Shown here piece by piece: positions 39,469-50,500 of a stretch of DNA of 64,000 nucleotides. The notes under the pieces are model-generated. The model saw only the letters and a program-made list of their open reading frames with translations. It did not search any database and was not told where the DNA came from. The DNA comes from Coriobacteriaceae bacterium. Lineage in GTDB: Bacteria > Actinomycetota > Coriobacteriia > Coriobacteriales > Coriobacteriaceae. Position numbers and translations under genes: made by a program. Each line of letters opens with the position of its first letter. Position 1 is the first letter of the stretch. The DNA lies in NCBI GenBank assembly GCA_902362275.1, contig CABIWB010000008.1, positions 43,425-107,424 of the forward strand. Direction: 5' to 3'.

Positions 39469-39924
39469 CTAGAGGAGGTCGAGGGGAAGCTGGGGAGCGT
39501 CGCCCCAGAGCTTCTCGAGACGATAGAAGTCGCGGGCTTCGGGAGTGAAGACGTGGACGACAACCGAACCGTAGTCCATGAGCATCCAGGTCTTCTGCTC
39601 GCGGCCCTCGATGGAAAACGGATGCTCGCCGCAAGCCTCGGCGACCTTCTCCTCGATCTCGTCGACAATTGAATCGACCTGGCGGTTGTTGGCACCGGTG
39701 GCAAGCACAAAGTAGTCGCACACATCGGAAAGCTCGGTCAGGTCGAGCACCTGAACGTCCTCGCCTTTCTTGTCGTAGGCGGCCTGCGCGGCGGCGCGGG
39801 CGACATCCTCGGCGGCGACACCGCTCGCGGACAGCGAGGCGGCAGTGCGGTCGGACGCGGCGGCGAAGCTCTTGTGCTCCACACGTTCAAGAATCTGCTC
39901 GTCGGTCATGGTCTCGTCGGCCAT
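39469..39924 (-). CDS. rsfS: Ribosomal silencing factor RsfS
   Basis: The 151-residue protein binds L14 and blocks subunit joining. The core YFVLATGANNRQVDSIVDEIEEK followed by WMLMDYGSVVVHVFTPEARDFYRLEKLW is diagnostic (given in part). About 45 residues of Ala/Glu-rich sequence precede it. It is the last gene after nadD-yqeK, its usual neighbours. Confidence 0.94.
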   Translation of the reverse strand: MADETMTDEQILERVEHKSFAAASDRTAASLSASGVAAEDVARAAAQAAYDKKGEDVQVLDLTELSDVCDYFVLATGANNRQVDSIVDEIEEKVAEACGEHPFSIEGREQKTWMLMDYGSVVVHVFTPEARDFYRLEKLWGDAPQLPLDLL

Positions 39925-39951
39925 GGAATACCTCTTTCTAGACAGCCCGAG

Positions 39952-40560
39952 CTAGCGTAGCTGGGCGTAATGGTTGTAAATCGTAATAGCCGTGGGATAA
40001 AGATAGCGCCCGGACTGGATCACATAGACCAGACCCTGCGCAAAACAGGAGAAGAACAACTCATCGAGCGTCGACTCCCCCACCATCTCGCGCAGGGCAT
40101 GCGCATAGTCGCCGTGGCGGTTGGGCTCGATGGCATCGGCCACAAAGACCACCATATCGAGCGGCGTCATGTCGCAGGCACCCACGGTGTGACGGTCGAC
40201 AGCCTGGAAAACGGCCGGCGACAACTCGGGAAAAAGCTGCGGAAGCTCATAGGCGGCAACAGGGCCATGCAAAAGCGGCGTCGCGGCGGAAGGAGAGCCG
40301 GCAATCTTAATGCCGTAATGCAGAGCGCGCGTGACCAGCTCGTCGTCGGAGAGCACTTTGTCCCAGTCATGAATCAGGCCGGCGGCAGCGGCATCAAAGC
40401 GGTCAACGCCGTAGACCTCGGCCAGATGAAGTGCGGTCTCGGCAACACCCAGCGAATGCACATAGCGCTTGCGCTTATTCTTCATGCGAACATCGAGCAG
40501 CTCTTGAATGCGCTTGAGCAGTGCGCGCTCATCGCCTTCAAACTGATCCTCTACCGACAA
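39952..40560 (-). CDS. yqeK: YqeK family HD-domain hydrolase (probable Ap4A hydrolase)
   Basis: The 202-residue HD-domain protein has His in YVHSLGVAE, IHDWDK as the HD pair, then LLHGPVAA and DRHTVG. B. subtilis-type YqeK cleaves diadenosine tetraphosphate symmetrically to ADP. The start is TTG at 40560. It lies between nadD and rsfS, the conserved order. Confidence 0.9.
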   Translation of the reverse strand: MSVEDQFEGDERALLKRIQELLDVRMKNKRKRYVHSLGVAETALHLAEVYGVDRFDAAAAGLIHDWDKVLSDDELVTRALHYGIKIAGSPSAATPLLHGPVAAYELPQLFPELSPAVFQAVDRHTVGACDMTPLDMVVFVADAIEPNRHGDYAHALREMVGESTLDELFFSCFAQGLVYVIQSGRYLYPTAITIYNHYAQLR

Positions 40561-40572
40561 CGTAGACCCCCA

Positions 40573-41250
40573 TCACTCAAAATCTTCTTGGCCCAAATCG
40601 GCATATAGCCTGCGTTTGCGAATGTAGCCGAGCACGGACTCGCTCGTAAGATAGCGCACGCTCATGCCGCGGGCAACTCGCTTACGAATGTTCGTCGAGC
40701 TGATCGCCAGCGCCGGAATCTGAATATAGCGCACGTCGAACGGCAGCCCCGACTCTTTGATTCGGGCACGCGCCGTATCGATATCAAAGCCCGGTCGTGT
40801 CGCCGCAATAAAGGTAGCAAGCTCAGCGATTCGTTCGGCATCATGCCAGGTCACAATATCGATAATCGCGTCGGCGCCCGTAATAAAGTAGAGCTTTACC
40901 AGCGGCGGGTAAAAGTCGCGAAGGGCATGAAGCGTATCGGCCGTATAGGTTACGCCCGGACGGTCAATCTCGAACCGGCTCGCCAAAAAGGCCGGGTTCG
41001 CGGCGGTGGCGAGGACCGTCATGGCATAACGGTCCTCGGCAGGCGTCACCGGCTTGTCAAGCTTAAAGGCGGGAGAGCCCGCCGGCATAAAGAGCACAGC
41101 GTCCAAGTCGAGCGACTCGCGCGCCTGCTCGGCAGTCACCAGGTGCCCGTAATGAATCGGGTCGAATGTGCCGCCCATAATGCCAAGCCGAAACTCTTTG
41201 CCCTCTTTTATGGGCAGCTCGGGCAAACCGATTCCACCGCGCAGCGACAT
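40573..41250 (-). CDS. nadD: Nicotinate-nucleotide adenylyltransferase
   Basis: The 225-residue enzyme makes deamido-NAD from nicotinate mononucleotide and ATP. GGTFDPIHYGHL (about residues 26-37) and ISSTNIRKRV are the nucleotidyltransferase motifs. The first 20 residues before the fold are unremarkable. It lies 3 bases after obgE. Confidence 0.95.
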   Translation of the reverse strand: MSLRGGIGLPELPIKEGKEFRLGIMGGTFDPIHYGHLVTAEQARESLDLDAVLFMPAGSPAFKLDKPVTPAEDRYAMTVLATAANPAFLASRFEIDRPGVTYTADTLHALRDFYPPLVKLYFITGADAIIDIVTWHDAERIAELATFIAATRPGFDIDTARARIKESGLPFDVRYIQIPALAISSTNIRKRVARGMSVRYLTSESVLGYIRKRRLYADLGQEDFE

Positions 41251-41253
41251 GGC

Positions 41254-42732
<1,479 letters not shown>

Positions 42733-42735
42733 CTA

Positions 42736-42780
42736 CAAAAAGAGGGAGACCCTTGAATCCTAAAACTCAAGTGCCTCCCA
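42736..42780 (-). terminator. Attenuating terminator between rpmA and obgE
   Basis: GGGAG pairs with CTCCC, and inside it ACTTGA pairs with TCAAG(G)GT; TCTTTTTG follows on the minus strand. It would set a higher level of ribosomal proteins than of ObgE. Confidence 0.6.
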
Positions 42781-42804
42781 CATATGTGCTCTATGAAGGG
42801 TAAA

Positions 42805-43062
42805 TTACGCGTTCGCGAGCGGGCGTACGCTGACCCTGTGCTTGATACCCTTGTGGAACTCAACGGTACCGTCGACCAGCGCGAACAGCGTGTCGTCCTT
42901 GCCACGGCCAACGTTCTCACCCGGGTGGATGTGCGTGCCGTGCTGACGGACGAGAATCGTGCCCGTGGTTACCGTCTGGCCGGCATAGCGCTTCGTGCCA
43001 AGGCGCTGACCGCGGGAGTCACGGCCATTACGGGAGGAACCGAGTCCTTTTTTGTGTGCCAT
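42805..43062 (-). CDS. rpmA: 50S ribosomal protein L27
   Basis: The 85-residue protein starts [16 protein letters not shown] and has [19 protein letters not shown]. The N-terminus begins directly with AHKK and lacks the cleavable Firmicute-type extension. It follows rplU by 33 bases. Confidence 0.97.
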   Translation of the reverse strand: MAHKKGLGSSRNGRDSRGQRLGTKRYAGQTVTTGTILVRQHGTHIHPGENVGRGKDDTLFALVDGTVEFHKGIKHRVSVRPLANA

Positions 43063-43095
43063 TGTGTATACCTACTCTTTCGTTACGAGTGTAAT

Positions 43096-43470
43096 CTACT
43101 CGGCGACGGGAGCCTCGGCAACAGCCTCGGCCTCTGCCTTGACAGCCTTCTTGGCGCGGGACGTAGCCTGGACCTTCACGATCTTCAGCTTGGTGAGCTG
43201 CTGACGGTGACCCTTCAGACGACGATAGCGCTTACGCTTGTGGAACTTGAAGACCAGCTGCTTCTCGCCCTTGAACTGCTCAACGATCTGAGCGGTAACC
43301 TTGGCCTTGGCCAGCTTGTCGGGATCGGTGACGATCTTCTTACCATCGTTGAGGAAGATAACCGGCAGGGTGACCTTGTCGCCCTCATTGCCCTCGATCT
43401 TCTCGACGGTGATGACATCGTCGGTGGCGACCTTGTACTGCTTGCCGCCCGTGTTAACGATTGCGTACAT
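43096..43470 (-). CDS. rplU: 50S ribosomal protein L21
   Basis: The 124-residue protein starts MYAIVNTGGKQYKVATDD. The core ends with KRKRYRRLKGHRQQLTKLKI and an added 25-residue Ala/Glu-rich tail follows. ATG 43470 has AAGGGC 8 bases upstream; the frame extends to 43491 without homology. It has its own promoter inside the end of the upstream gene. Confidence 0.96.
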   Translation of the reverse strand: MYAIVNTGGKQYKVATDDVITVEKIEGNEGDKVTLPVIFLNDGKKIVTDPDKLAKAKVTAQIVEQFKGEKQLVFKFHKRKRYRRLKGHRQQLTKLKIVKVQATSRAKKAVKAEAEAVAEAPVAE

Positions 43471-43512
43471 GTTTACTTGCCCTTCATGCATCAGTTAGTG
43501 CAACAGCCGAAT

Positions 43513-43541
43513 ATAGTAGCAGGCGAAAATACCCCCGTCAA
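43513..43541 (-). promoter_or_regulatory. Promoter of rplU-rpmA-obgE
   Basis: TTGACG (43536-43541), a 17-base spacer and TACTAT (43513-43518), preceded by TGC, form a near-consensus promoter that overlaps the stop codon of the upstream gene. Confidence 0.75.
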
Positions 43542-44350
43542 CGAGTATGTGAAGCAAATCCACAAGTTCGCACAGGTATGGGGCTGACGAGTCGGCCCTC
43601 GTCGTCCTCGCATGCTTGATTCTGACGCTCGACATCGTAGGAGCAGATGGTCACGAGGTCTTGCATACCGGTGGAAACAATAGGTGCATCCACGCCCGGG
43701 GTCAAGCCCTGCAACAAAACATCAGCAGCGGAAAGCAAAATCTCCGGACGCATGGAGCCCTCGTTGTCGGCATGAGTGTCGAGCATGAGCACCAAATGAT
43801 CCGGGCGCTCCCCCTCCGTGAGCTCATAGCCCACAAGCGTGTGATCCAAATCCAAGCGCTTGCTCTTTTTGCCGCGCGCGTAGTCGATGCCATGGTCCGC
43901 GCGCAGCGTGTCGATCGCACGACGCACCTCGTCGGCGCATACGGGCGCCTCGGGATCCAAGTGCAGGTCGATGCGATACGACAGGCGCGTGAGCTGCGCC
44001 GTCAACGCCGGCGTGCGTACGTCGATATACGCCGCCTCGATGGGCGCCAGATCGGCCGGAGACGCCGCAGCCAGGCGCCCAAACGCCTCGTCGAGTGCCA
44101 CGAACTCAGTCATAAACAGGTCATACCACTCGCAGGTCGACGACGTACCAACCGGTAGCGCCGAAGAGAAGCCCACGCGCATGTGCGGAGAGAAGCCCTG
44201 CGTGACGGCATAGGGAAGTCCCGCACGGCGCACGATGCGCTCAATGGTATGGATCACTTCGAGATGGCCCAGGTACTTAAGGCGATCGCGCTTGCCATAG
44301 CGAACACGAAGCCTAAAGAGCGTGGGGTTGTCGGTCAGGCGCTCACTCAT
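43538..44350 (-). CDS. TIGR03936 family radical SAM-linked protein (DUF2344)
   Basis: The 270-residue protein begins with FRLRVRYGKRDRLKYLGHLE and contains GFSPHMRVGFSSALPVG, both typical of the family that is encoded next to, or fused to, the TIGR03960 radical SAM protein. Its function is unknown; a link to RNA or ribosome modification is inferred only from its frequent place near RNase G and rplU. It overlaps the upstream radical SAM gene by 4 bases. Confidence 0.88.
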   Translation of the reverse strand: MSERLTDNPTLFRLRVRYGKRDRLKYLGHLEVIHTIERIVRRAGLPYAVTQGFSPHMRVGFSSALPVGTSSTCEWYDLFMTEFVALDEAFGRLAAASPADLAPIEAAYIDVRTPALTAQLTRLSYRIDLHLDPEAPVCADEVRRAIDTLRADHGIDYARGKKSKRLDLDHTLVGYELTEGERPDHLVLMLDTHADNEGSMRPEILLSAADVLLQGLTPGVDAPIVSTGMQDLVTICSYDVERQNQACEDDEGRLVSPIPVRTCGFASHTR

Positions 44351-46224
44351 GCGCGATCACCCATCAATACATTCTTGGCGTGGAGCGTGGGGCAGATTCC
44401 GCAGCCGGTGCACGACGTGCGGGTGCAATCGGGAGTCGTGACACCCTCGAGCGAGCGACGGTACTCGCGCTCGAGGAAGCCACGCGTGCAGCCGGGACTC
44501 ACATGCTCCCACGGCAGGCGCCAGTCCAACTCGTAGGGCAGGTGCACGAGCTCATTGAGGTCGATGCCGTTTTTGGCAGCAGCCTCCTTCCAGTTATCGA
44601 GCGAGAAATGCTCTACCCAGGCGTCAAAGCGAGAGCCCGCGCGCCAAGCATCGATGATGACGGGCGTCATGTCACGCCCGGCGCGGGACAGCGCGGCCTC
44701 GATGAGCGAGGTCTCGGCATCGTGGTAATGCACGCGGACGGCACGGTTGCGAACGCTCGTGATAAGCAGCTTCTGGCGACGCTTGACGTCGTCGTAGTCG
44801 AGCTGCGGGCACCACTGGAACGGCGTGGCAGCCTTGGGGATAAACACCGAAACCGAGATGGACACCGAGATCGAGCCGCGACGAGCCTTAGGCACCACGG
44901 AACGACCGAGCTCCAGCACGTGATCGGCCAGATTGGCGATGGCCACGATGTCCTCGTCGCGCTCGCCGGGAAGGCCCATCATAAAGTAGAGCTTCATGCG
45001 GTTCCAGCCGGCCTCGAAGGCCGCCTTGGCCGCACGGTCCAGGTCCTCCTCGGTCACGTTCTTGTTAATGATGTCGCGCATGCGCTGGCTGCCGGCCTCG
45101 GGCGCGAACGTCAGGCCGCCCTTCTTTTCGCCGGCGACCGACTCGGCCATATCAACGCCAAACGAATCCAAGCGCTGCGACGGAATAGACACGCGAATAC
45201 CCGTATCCTCCAGGCGATGGTTGAGCCTGCCGAGCACGTCACGAATGCAGGAGTGGTCGGTCGTGGAGAGCGAGGTCAGCGACACCTCGTCATAGCCGGT
45301 CTTTTCCAGACCCTGAATCACCGACGAGACGATCTGGTCGGCCGAGCGCTCACGCACCGGGCGATACGTCATGCCGGCCTGGCAAAAACGACAGCCGCGG
45401 GCGCAGCCGCGAAGGATCTCGATAGACAGGCGGTCGTGGACCAGCTGCGCATAGGGCACGCACGACTGCGACAGCGGGTTCGTGGCACTGAAATCCTCGA
45501 CGACGCGCTTGTAGACCACGGTCGGCGCATCCTTGCCCTCACGCGGCACGGTGTAGCCATGCGGCGAGCAGGGCACGTCGTGACGAACCTCATAGAGCGA
45601 CGGCACGTAGTTGCCGGCAATGGATGCGAGCTGCTCAACAATCTGCGCGCGCGGGACTCCTTCGTCACGCAGGCGGCGATGCAGCTGGCAGGTCTCGAGC
45701 AGCGATTCCTCGCCCTCACCGATGAGGATGGCATCGAAGAAGGCCGCGTACGGCTCGGGGTTGTACACCGAGGGGCCGCCGGCGATGATGATGGGGTCGT
45801 CGTCACCTCGGTCGGCCGCCAACAGCGGAATGCCAGCGAGGTCGAGAGCCTCGAGGAAGTTCGTCACCGCCATCTCGTGCGGAACATGCAGGCCGACGAT
45901 ATCAAACGAAGCGACCGGCGCTGCACCCTCGAGCGACAGCAGCGGAATGCCCGCCTCGCGCATGGCGTCACCCATATCGGGCCACGGCACATAGCCGCGC
46001 TCGCAGGAGATGCCCTCGGCCTGGTTAAGGATGTTGTAGAGGATGGCGATGCCCTGGTTGGGCAGACCAACCTCGTACACATCCGGGTAGATCAGGCAGC
46101 AACGGTAGTCGGCATCGGGCTTGGAAAGCGTGCCCCACTCGTGATCGATATAGCGACTCGGCTTCTCGACCTTGGCGAGCAACGGCTCAATTAAATGAAA
46201 ACAATCTTGGTATGCAACGCGCAA
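44347..46224 (-). CDS. TIGR03960 family B12-binding-domain radical SAM protein
   Basis: The 625-residue protein has an N-terminal cobalamin-binding-like region, a radical SAM core with CARGCRFC (CxxxCxxC, near residue 290), and a C-terminal cysteine cluster (CTRTSCTGCGICP) that may hold another iron-sulfur centre. The substrate is unknown. The start is TTG at 46224 with a weak AGGG 7 bases upstream; the reading frame begins close to the conserved PSRYIDHEWGT segment. It lies in the extended mre operon. Confidence 0.9.
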   Translation of the reverse strand: MRVAYQDCFHLIEPLLAKVEKPSRYIDHEWGTLSKPDADYRCCLIYPDVYEVGLPNQGIAILYNILNQAEGISCERGYVPWPDMGDAMREAGIPLLSLEGAAPVASFDIVGLHVPHEMAVTNFLEALDLAGIPLLAADRGDDDPIIIAGGPSVYNPEPYAAFFDAILIGEGEESLLETCQLHRRLRDEGVPRAQIVEQLASIAGNYVPSLYEVRHDVPCSPHGYTVPREGKDAPTVVYKRVVEDFSATNPLSQSCVPYAQLVHDRLSIEILRGCARGCRFCQAGMTYRPVRERSADQIVSSVIQGLEKTGYDEVSLTSLSTTDHSCIRDVLGRLNHRLEDTGIRVSIPSQRLDSFGVDMAESVAGEKKGGLTFAPEAGSQRMRDIINKNVTEEDLDRAAKAAFEAGWNRMKLYFMMGLPGERDEDIVAIANLADHVLELGRSVVPKARRGSISVSISVSVFIPKAATPFQWCPQLDYDDVKRRQKLLITSVRNRAVRVHYHDAETSLIEAALSRAGRDMTPVIIDAWRAGSRFDAWVEHFSLDNWKEAAAKNGIDLNELVHLPYELDWRLPWEHVSPGCTRGFLEREYRRSLEGVTTPDCTRTSCTGCGICPTLHAKNVLMGDRA

Positions 46225-46233
46225 CGGAAAACC

Positions 46234-47163
46234 CTAAGCAGCGATATCGGATGCGTCTTGGTAGGACGGCATAGGACGGGTAGCGCCCGCGACCGTGGTC
46301 ACCAGATCGCGAACGCGGGAGAACGTGGCAGTGACCACCTCGTTGGCACGGCTGTAGTCGACATCGCGCTCGTAGAGCGAAACGAGCGCACGGCCCATGC
46401 CATAGGTGCCCGCGGCAGCAGTGAGCGCCTTGACGGCAAACCCAATATGCGGCGTCTGCTTGACGAGCGCACGGGTGACCGCGCGGATCACAAGACCGCC
46501 GGCAAGCACGCCCGCGACCTCGTAGCCGCGCTCGGGCTTAATGCCGCGGCCAAAGACGGCAGCGAGCTCAAAGAGCATGCCCACCTGCGCCAGCGCCATA
46601 ACGGGATAATCGGCGCCCGGCAAAAACACCAGCGCACCGGTCGCCATATTGGTGAGCGCGCACGAGGTGATGATACGATTGGCCGCCGCGATGCGCATGA
46701 AGGCAAAGTTCGCCGCAAAAGCCGTTTCCTTGTCCGTGCGATCGAGAATCCAGCGGGCAAGCGTCTCGAGCAGATACGTCTTATCGGTTGCCGCTACCAC
46801 GCCAAGCATGGGCGTGGGCTCCTCGATAAACGGCACCTCCACAGCAGACTCGGCAAGCACGCACACGGGCGCGCCGGCGATCACGAGCTCCTGCACGGCA
46901 CTCTCCAAGCGGTCGGAACCACACGAGAGCACCAGCACCACATCGGTATCGGTCTTTGGAGCAATTCGCTCCTCCCCCAGACGCTCGACGCGCACAATGC
47001 CCGAGGTCGTCTGCGGCACAAAGGCATCACGCACCGTCTCGGCCAGAAAGCGCGAGGCGGACGAATCCAGATAGACCGAGACGCGCACCGGCGTATCGGA
47101 ATCCTTCTTAACGGACGCGCCCATCTTAAAAGCGCGGGTCAGCTTATCTACGGGAATTTTCAT
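46234..47163 (-). CDS. DUF697-like membrane-associated protein, unknown function
   Basis: The 309-residue protein is unassigned. Residues about 145-265 (FLPGADYPVMALAQVGMLFELAAVFG, given in part within the limit as FLPGADYPVMALAQ) resemble the DUF697 helical region found in YcjF-like and GTPase-linked proteins. Residues 25-130 look like an alpha/beta domain, with VVLVLSCGSD, but no P-loop is present. It lies 18 bases after rodA and 9 before the radical SAM gene, so it is in the cell-elongation operon. The function is not known. Confidence 0.7.
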   Translation of the reverse strand: MKIPVDKLTRAFKMGASVKKDSDTPVRVSVYLDSSASRFLAETVRDAFVPQTTSGIVRVERLGEERIAPKTDTDVVLVLSCGSDRLESAVQELVIAGAPVCVLAESAVEVPFIEEPTPMLGVVAATDKTYLLETLARWILDRTDKETAFAANFAFMRIAAANRIITSCALTNMATGALVFLPGADYPVMALAQVGMLFELAAVFGRGIKPERGYEVAGVLAGGLVIRAVTRALVKQTPHIGFAVKALTAAAGTYGMGRALVSLYERDVDYSRANEVVTATFSRVRDLVTTVAGATRPMPSYQDASDIAA

Positions 47164-47181
47164 AGCAAACCCCTCCAGCGG

Positions 47182-48408
47182 TTACGCGGCGCCCGAACGA
47201 TGCCGCCATATGGATTGTACGATACCCACCGTCAGCAGCTGAATCATCATCGAAGACGAACCGAAGCTAATAAACGGTAGCGGAATACCGGTAATCGGCA
47301 TCATGCCGATGCACATGCCGATGTTTTCGAAGGTCTGGAACGCCCACATGCCAACGATGCCAACACACGAAAGACGCAAAAACAGGGACTCGCACTTAAA
47401 GGCGACGCGAATCGTCGAAAAGATCAACAGCACGTAGAGGCACAGGAGCATAAAGGAACCGCAAAAGCCAAAGGTCTCGGACAGGAAGGCGAAGACGAAG
47501 TCGGTGTGGAACTCAGGCAGAAAGCCGCCGGCCGACTGCGTCGCATGGCCCAAGCCCTTACCAAAGAAGCCGCCCGAGCCAACGGCGATAAGCGACTGCT
47601 GCAGGTTGTAGGCATCGTCCGAATCGGCATTATCGGGGTCGATAAAGACCGTCAGACGGTTCATCTGATACTGCTTGATGAGCACATCGTGGCCGAGCAA
47701 CGAATCAAAGACCGAATCGAGCGCCAGGACGAGGGCCACCAGGCCCACGAGCAGGGCCAGGGTCGACAGCACCCATTCGCGGCGTGCACCGCTCATGCAG
47801 ATGACGATGGCGCCCGAGACCAGCACGACCAGGCCCGAGCCCAGGTCGCCCATGGCGACGACGGCCAAAAACGGAATGGACAGCATGCCGCAGAGCTTGA
47901 CGTAGTCGCGAACGGTATCAATGCGACCGTTATACTGCGATCCAAGCGTAGCAATAAAGAAGATGGTGACAAGCTTGGCAAGCTCAACCGGCTGGAATGT
48001 CAAGCCGATACCGGGAATCTTGATCCAGCCCGTCATGCCCAGACCGCCCGTATAGGACAGACCCGGAATCTTGGGCGAGAAGATAACGATCAGGTCGATG
48101 ACGAGCAACGCCGTCGAGAAATTGGAAATACCGCGCAGGTCGGAGCGCCAGACCAGCACCGCCAGCACCGTGCCGATGCCAATTCCCAGCAGATGGCGCG
48201 AGAACGAGGCATCGGCCTTAAACTGCGAAGCCGACCAGATGATGATGGCACCGTAGGCGATGAGCGCCACAGTAGCCACGAGCACACCGATATGCACCTT
48301 TTGGCGAAACGTGCCGCGCGAGGCCGAAAGTTGCTTGTTGACGCGGTCCAGGCTGCTGCGAGAGCCAGTCTTGGTTGAACGGAACAGATCCGCCGGAGAA
48401 AAATCCAT
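47182..48408 (-). CDS. rodA: Rod-shape SEDS glycosyltransferase RodA
   Basis: The 408-residue polytopic protein polymerises peptidoglycan during side-wall growth with PBP2. About ten membrane helices, the FQPVELAKL segment and the C-terminal GMMPITGIPLPFISFGSSSM are SEDS signatures. About 35 cytoplasmic N-terminal residues precede the first helix. It lies 9 bases after its partner PBP2 gene, which favours RodA over FtsW. Confidence 0.94.
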   Translation of the reverse strand: MDFSPADLFRSTKTGSRSSLDRVNKQLSASRGTFRQKVHIGVLVATVALIAYGAIIIWSASQFKADASFSRHLLGIGIGTVLAVLVWRSDLRGISNFSTALLVIDLIVIFSPKIPGLSYTGGLGMTGWIKIPGIGLTFQPVELAKLVTIFFIATLGSQYNGRIDTVRDYVKLCGMLSIPFLAVVAMGDLGSGLVVLVSGAIVICMSGARREWVLSTLALLVGLVALVLALDSVFDSLLGHDVLIKQYQMNRLTVFIDPDNADSDDAYNLQQSLIAVGSGGFFGKGLGHATQSAGGFLPEFHTDFVFAFLSETFGFCGSFMLLCLYVLLIFSTIRVAFKCESLFLRLSCVGIVGMWAFQTFENIGMCIGMMPITGIPLPFISFGSSSMMIQLLTVGIVQSIWRHRSGAA

Positions 48409-48417
48409 CGCAACCTC

Positions 48418-50487
48418 CTATCGAACCGAAGAATCGCCCGAGGCCGAAGAGGTATCGGGCTCGTCGTAAATCACGCCGAGCACGTCGCGCACGACATGCA
48501 TCGCGGTATCTGAGCCGCCGCCGCCCTGCTCCAGGACGGTAGCGATGACATACTTGGGATCATCGGCCGGTGCATAAGCGCAGAACCACGCGTATTCGTC
48601 CTCGCCACTTTTCTCGCCCGTGCCCGACTTGCCGTATACCTGCGGCGTCAGGGTGCCAAAGTGAGCCGCCAGGGACGTCGATGCCGTGTATATCACGTCG
48701 TGCATGCCGTTGCGAACAAGAGTCAAATCCGAATCGCTGTTGATCTTGGCCTCCAGGCGCTTCTTCTTGCCCTTGCCGTTGTACTTATAGGCATCGCCGT
48801 CGCCATCGCGCGACACGGCAGACAGAAACACGTGAGGCACGTACTGTTTGCCGCCGTTGGCAAGACCCATATAGGCACACGCCATCTGCAGGGGCGTCAC
48901 CAGGATGTCGCCCTGGCCGATGGCAATGTTGGTCATATCGCCGGCATTCCACTTGCGGTCCTCGGCAGATGCGTCGGTGAAGTACGACTCTTTCCACTCG
49001 GCATCGGGAATACGGCCCGCGCCCTCACTCGGCAGATCGATACCGCAGGTCTTGCCTAGGCCCCAGCGACGAAAGACCTCCTGTAGGCCCTCGGAATGTT
49101 GCTCGTCATAAAAGAACGCCTTGCCCATGTCGTAGAAGACGGGGTCGCACGAGTTGGCGATACCCGACTGCAACGTCATGGTGCCGTGGCCGGAATGCAG
49201 CCAGCAGTACTTGCCCCACGACTTGCCCAGACCCGTCCAATAGCCCGTGCAGTTGGTCGTCTGCCCCGACGTGTAGGTTCCAAACTCAAGACCGGCCAGT
49301 GCCGAGAGCGGCTTGATGGTCGAAGCCGACATGTACTGTCCGCTAATGGCGCGGTTGAGCAGCGGGTGCGAACCCTTGTCATCATTGAGCTCGGTCCACA
49401 CGTCATTTGAGACGCCGCCGATAAAGACGGACGGATCGAACTTGGGCTCGCTCGCCATGCCCAGGATCTCGCCATTGTTGGGATCGAGACACACCACGGC
49501 GCCGTTGCCGGCATTGCTGTAGCCAGTGGTCTTGGCAAGCTCGATAGCGCTCACCAGCGCCGTCTCACAGGCCTGTTGGATCTTAAGGTCGAGCGTGAGC
49601 TTAATGTCGGAGCCGGCCTTCGCGGGAACGGCGCCGGCCTGACCGGTCACATTGCCCGAGGCATCGACCTTGACGGTCTGCTCGCCACGAATGCCCTGCA
49701 GCAGGTTTTCGTAGTAGCTCTCAACGCCCGCCTGGCCCACGATATCGCCCGACTGGTACGTAATCTTGCCAGCAGAGGCATCATCATCGCCAGAGGTTTT
49801 CTTATTCTGGGCCTCGAGCTGCTCGGAGGTAATGGTGCCGGTATAGCCCAAGATATGGCATGCCGTCTCGCCATATGGATACTGGCGCTCGGTACGCTCG
49901 GCAATCTTGACGCCCGGGAACTCGCCGGCGTGCTCCTTGATATAGGCAACCGTGGAGCGACGGACGTCTGTCGCGATGGTATGCAGGCTCTGAGCGCCCT
50001 CTGTATTGTCCTGAATATTGCGAAGGACCGCCACGTAAGGCATTCCAAGCACGTTGGCAAGATGGCGAACCAGAACCTCATCCTCGGCAAGGTCGCGGTA
50101 GGCCACGACAGCAAGTGAGGGACGGTTCTGGACAAGCGCCACGCCATTGCGGTCGAGGATGCGGCCGCGCACAGCGGGAGTGGTAACGGTGCGCGTCTGA
50201 TTGCTATTAGCCTGCTTCTCGTAATAGTCCGACGAGACCATCTGCATGCCCCACAGCTTGACGACAAGCGCCGCAAACATCGCGCCCACACCCGTGGTGA
50301 GGATGGAAAAGCGGCCCTTAAAGGCGGTCGCCGCAGTATTGCCCTCGCCCTCGGTGGCGCGCGGGGCCGTTCCATGCTGCGTATCGTAGGTAAAACGGGA
50401 ATCGCCACGACGCATGATGACCAGCGCGACAACGATGGCCACAACCAGCACGATACCGGCGATAATAACCGTCATCTGGGAAGACAT
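48418..50487 (-). CDS. mrdA: Penicillin-binding protein 2 (transpeptidase)
   Basis: The 689-residue class B PBP has a short N-terminal membrane helix (about residues 5-25), a second hydrophobic stretch (about 60-85), a dimerisation domain with RGRILDRNG, and a transpeptidase domain with SASTIKP (SxxK), NSCD (SxN position) and KSGTGE (KSG). It crosslinks wall peptides with RodA. It lies between mreD and rodA. The N-terminal segment before the usual membrane anchor is unusual. Confidence 0.94.
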   Translation of the reverse strand: MSSQMTVIIAGIVLVVAIVVALVIMRRGDSRFTYDTQHGTAPRATEGEGNTAATAFKGRFSILTTGVGAMFAALVVKLWGMQMVSSDYYEKQANSNQTRTVTTPAVRGRILDRNGVALVQNRPSLAVVAYRDLAEDEVLVRHLANVLGMPYVAVLRNIQDNTEGAQSLHTIATDVRRSTVAYIKEHAGEFPGVKIAERTERQYPYGETACHILGYTGTITSEQLEAQNKKTSGDDDASAGKITYQSGDIVGQAGVESYYENLLQGIRGEQTVKVDASGNVTGQAGAVPAKAGSDIKLTLDLKIQQACETALVSAIELAKTTGYSNAGNGAVVCLDPNNGEILGMASEPKFDPSVFIGGVSNDVWTELNDDKGSHPLLNRAISGQYMSASTIKPLSALAGLEFGTYTSGQTTNCTGYWTGLGKSWGKYCWLHSGHGTMTLQSGIANSCDPVFYDMGKAFFYDEQHSEGLQEVFRRWGLGKTCGIDLPSEGAGRIPDAEWKESYFTDASAEDRKWNAGDMTNIAIGQGDILVTPLQMACAYMGLANGGKQYVPHVFLSAVSRDGDGDAYKYNGKGKKKRLEAKINSDSDLTLVRNGMHDVIYTASTSLAAHFGTLTPQVYGKSGTGEKSGEDEYAWFCAYAPADDPKYVIATVLEQGGGGSDTAMHVVRDVLGVIYDEPDTSSASGDSSVR

Positions 50488-50500
50488 CTACGGACCTCCC

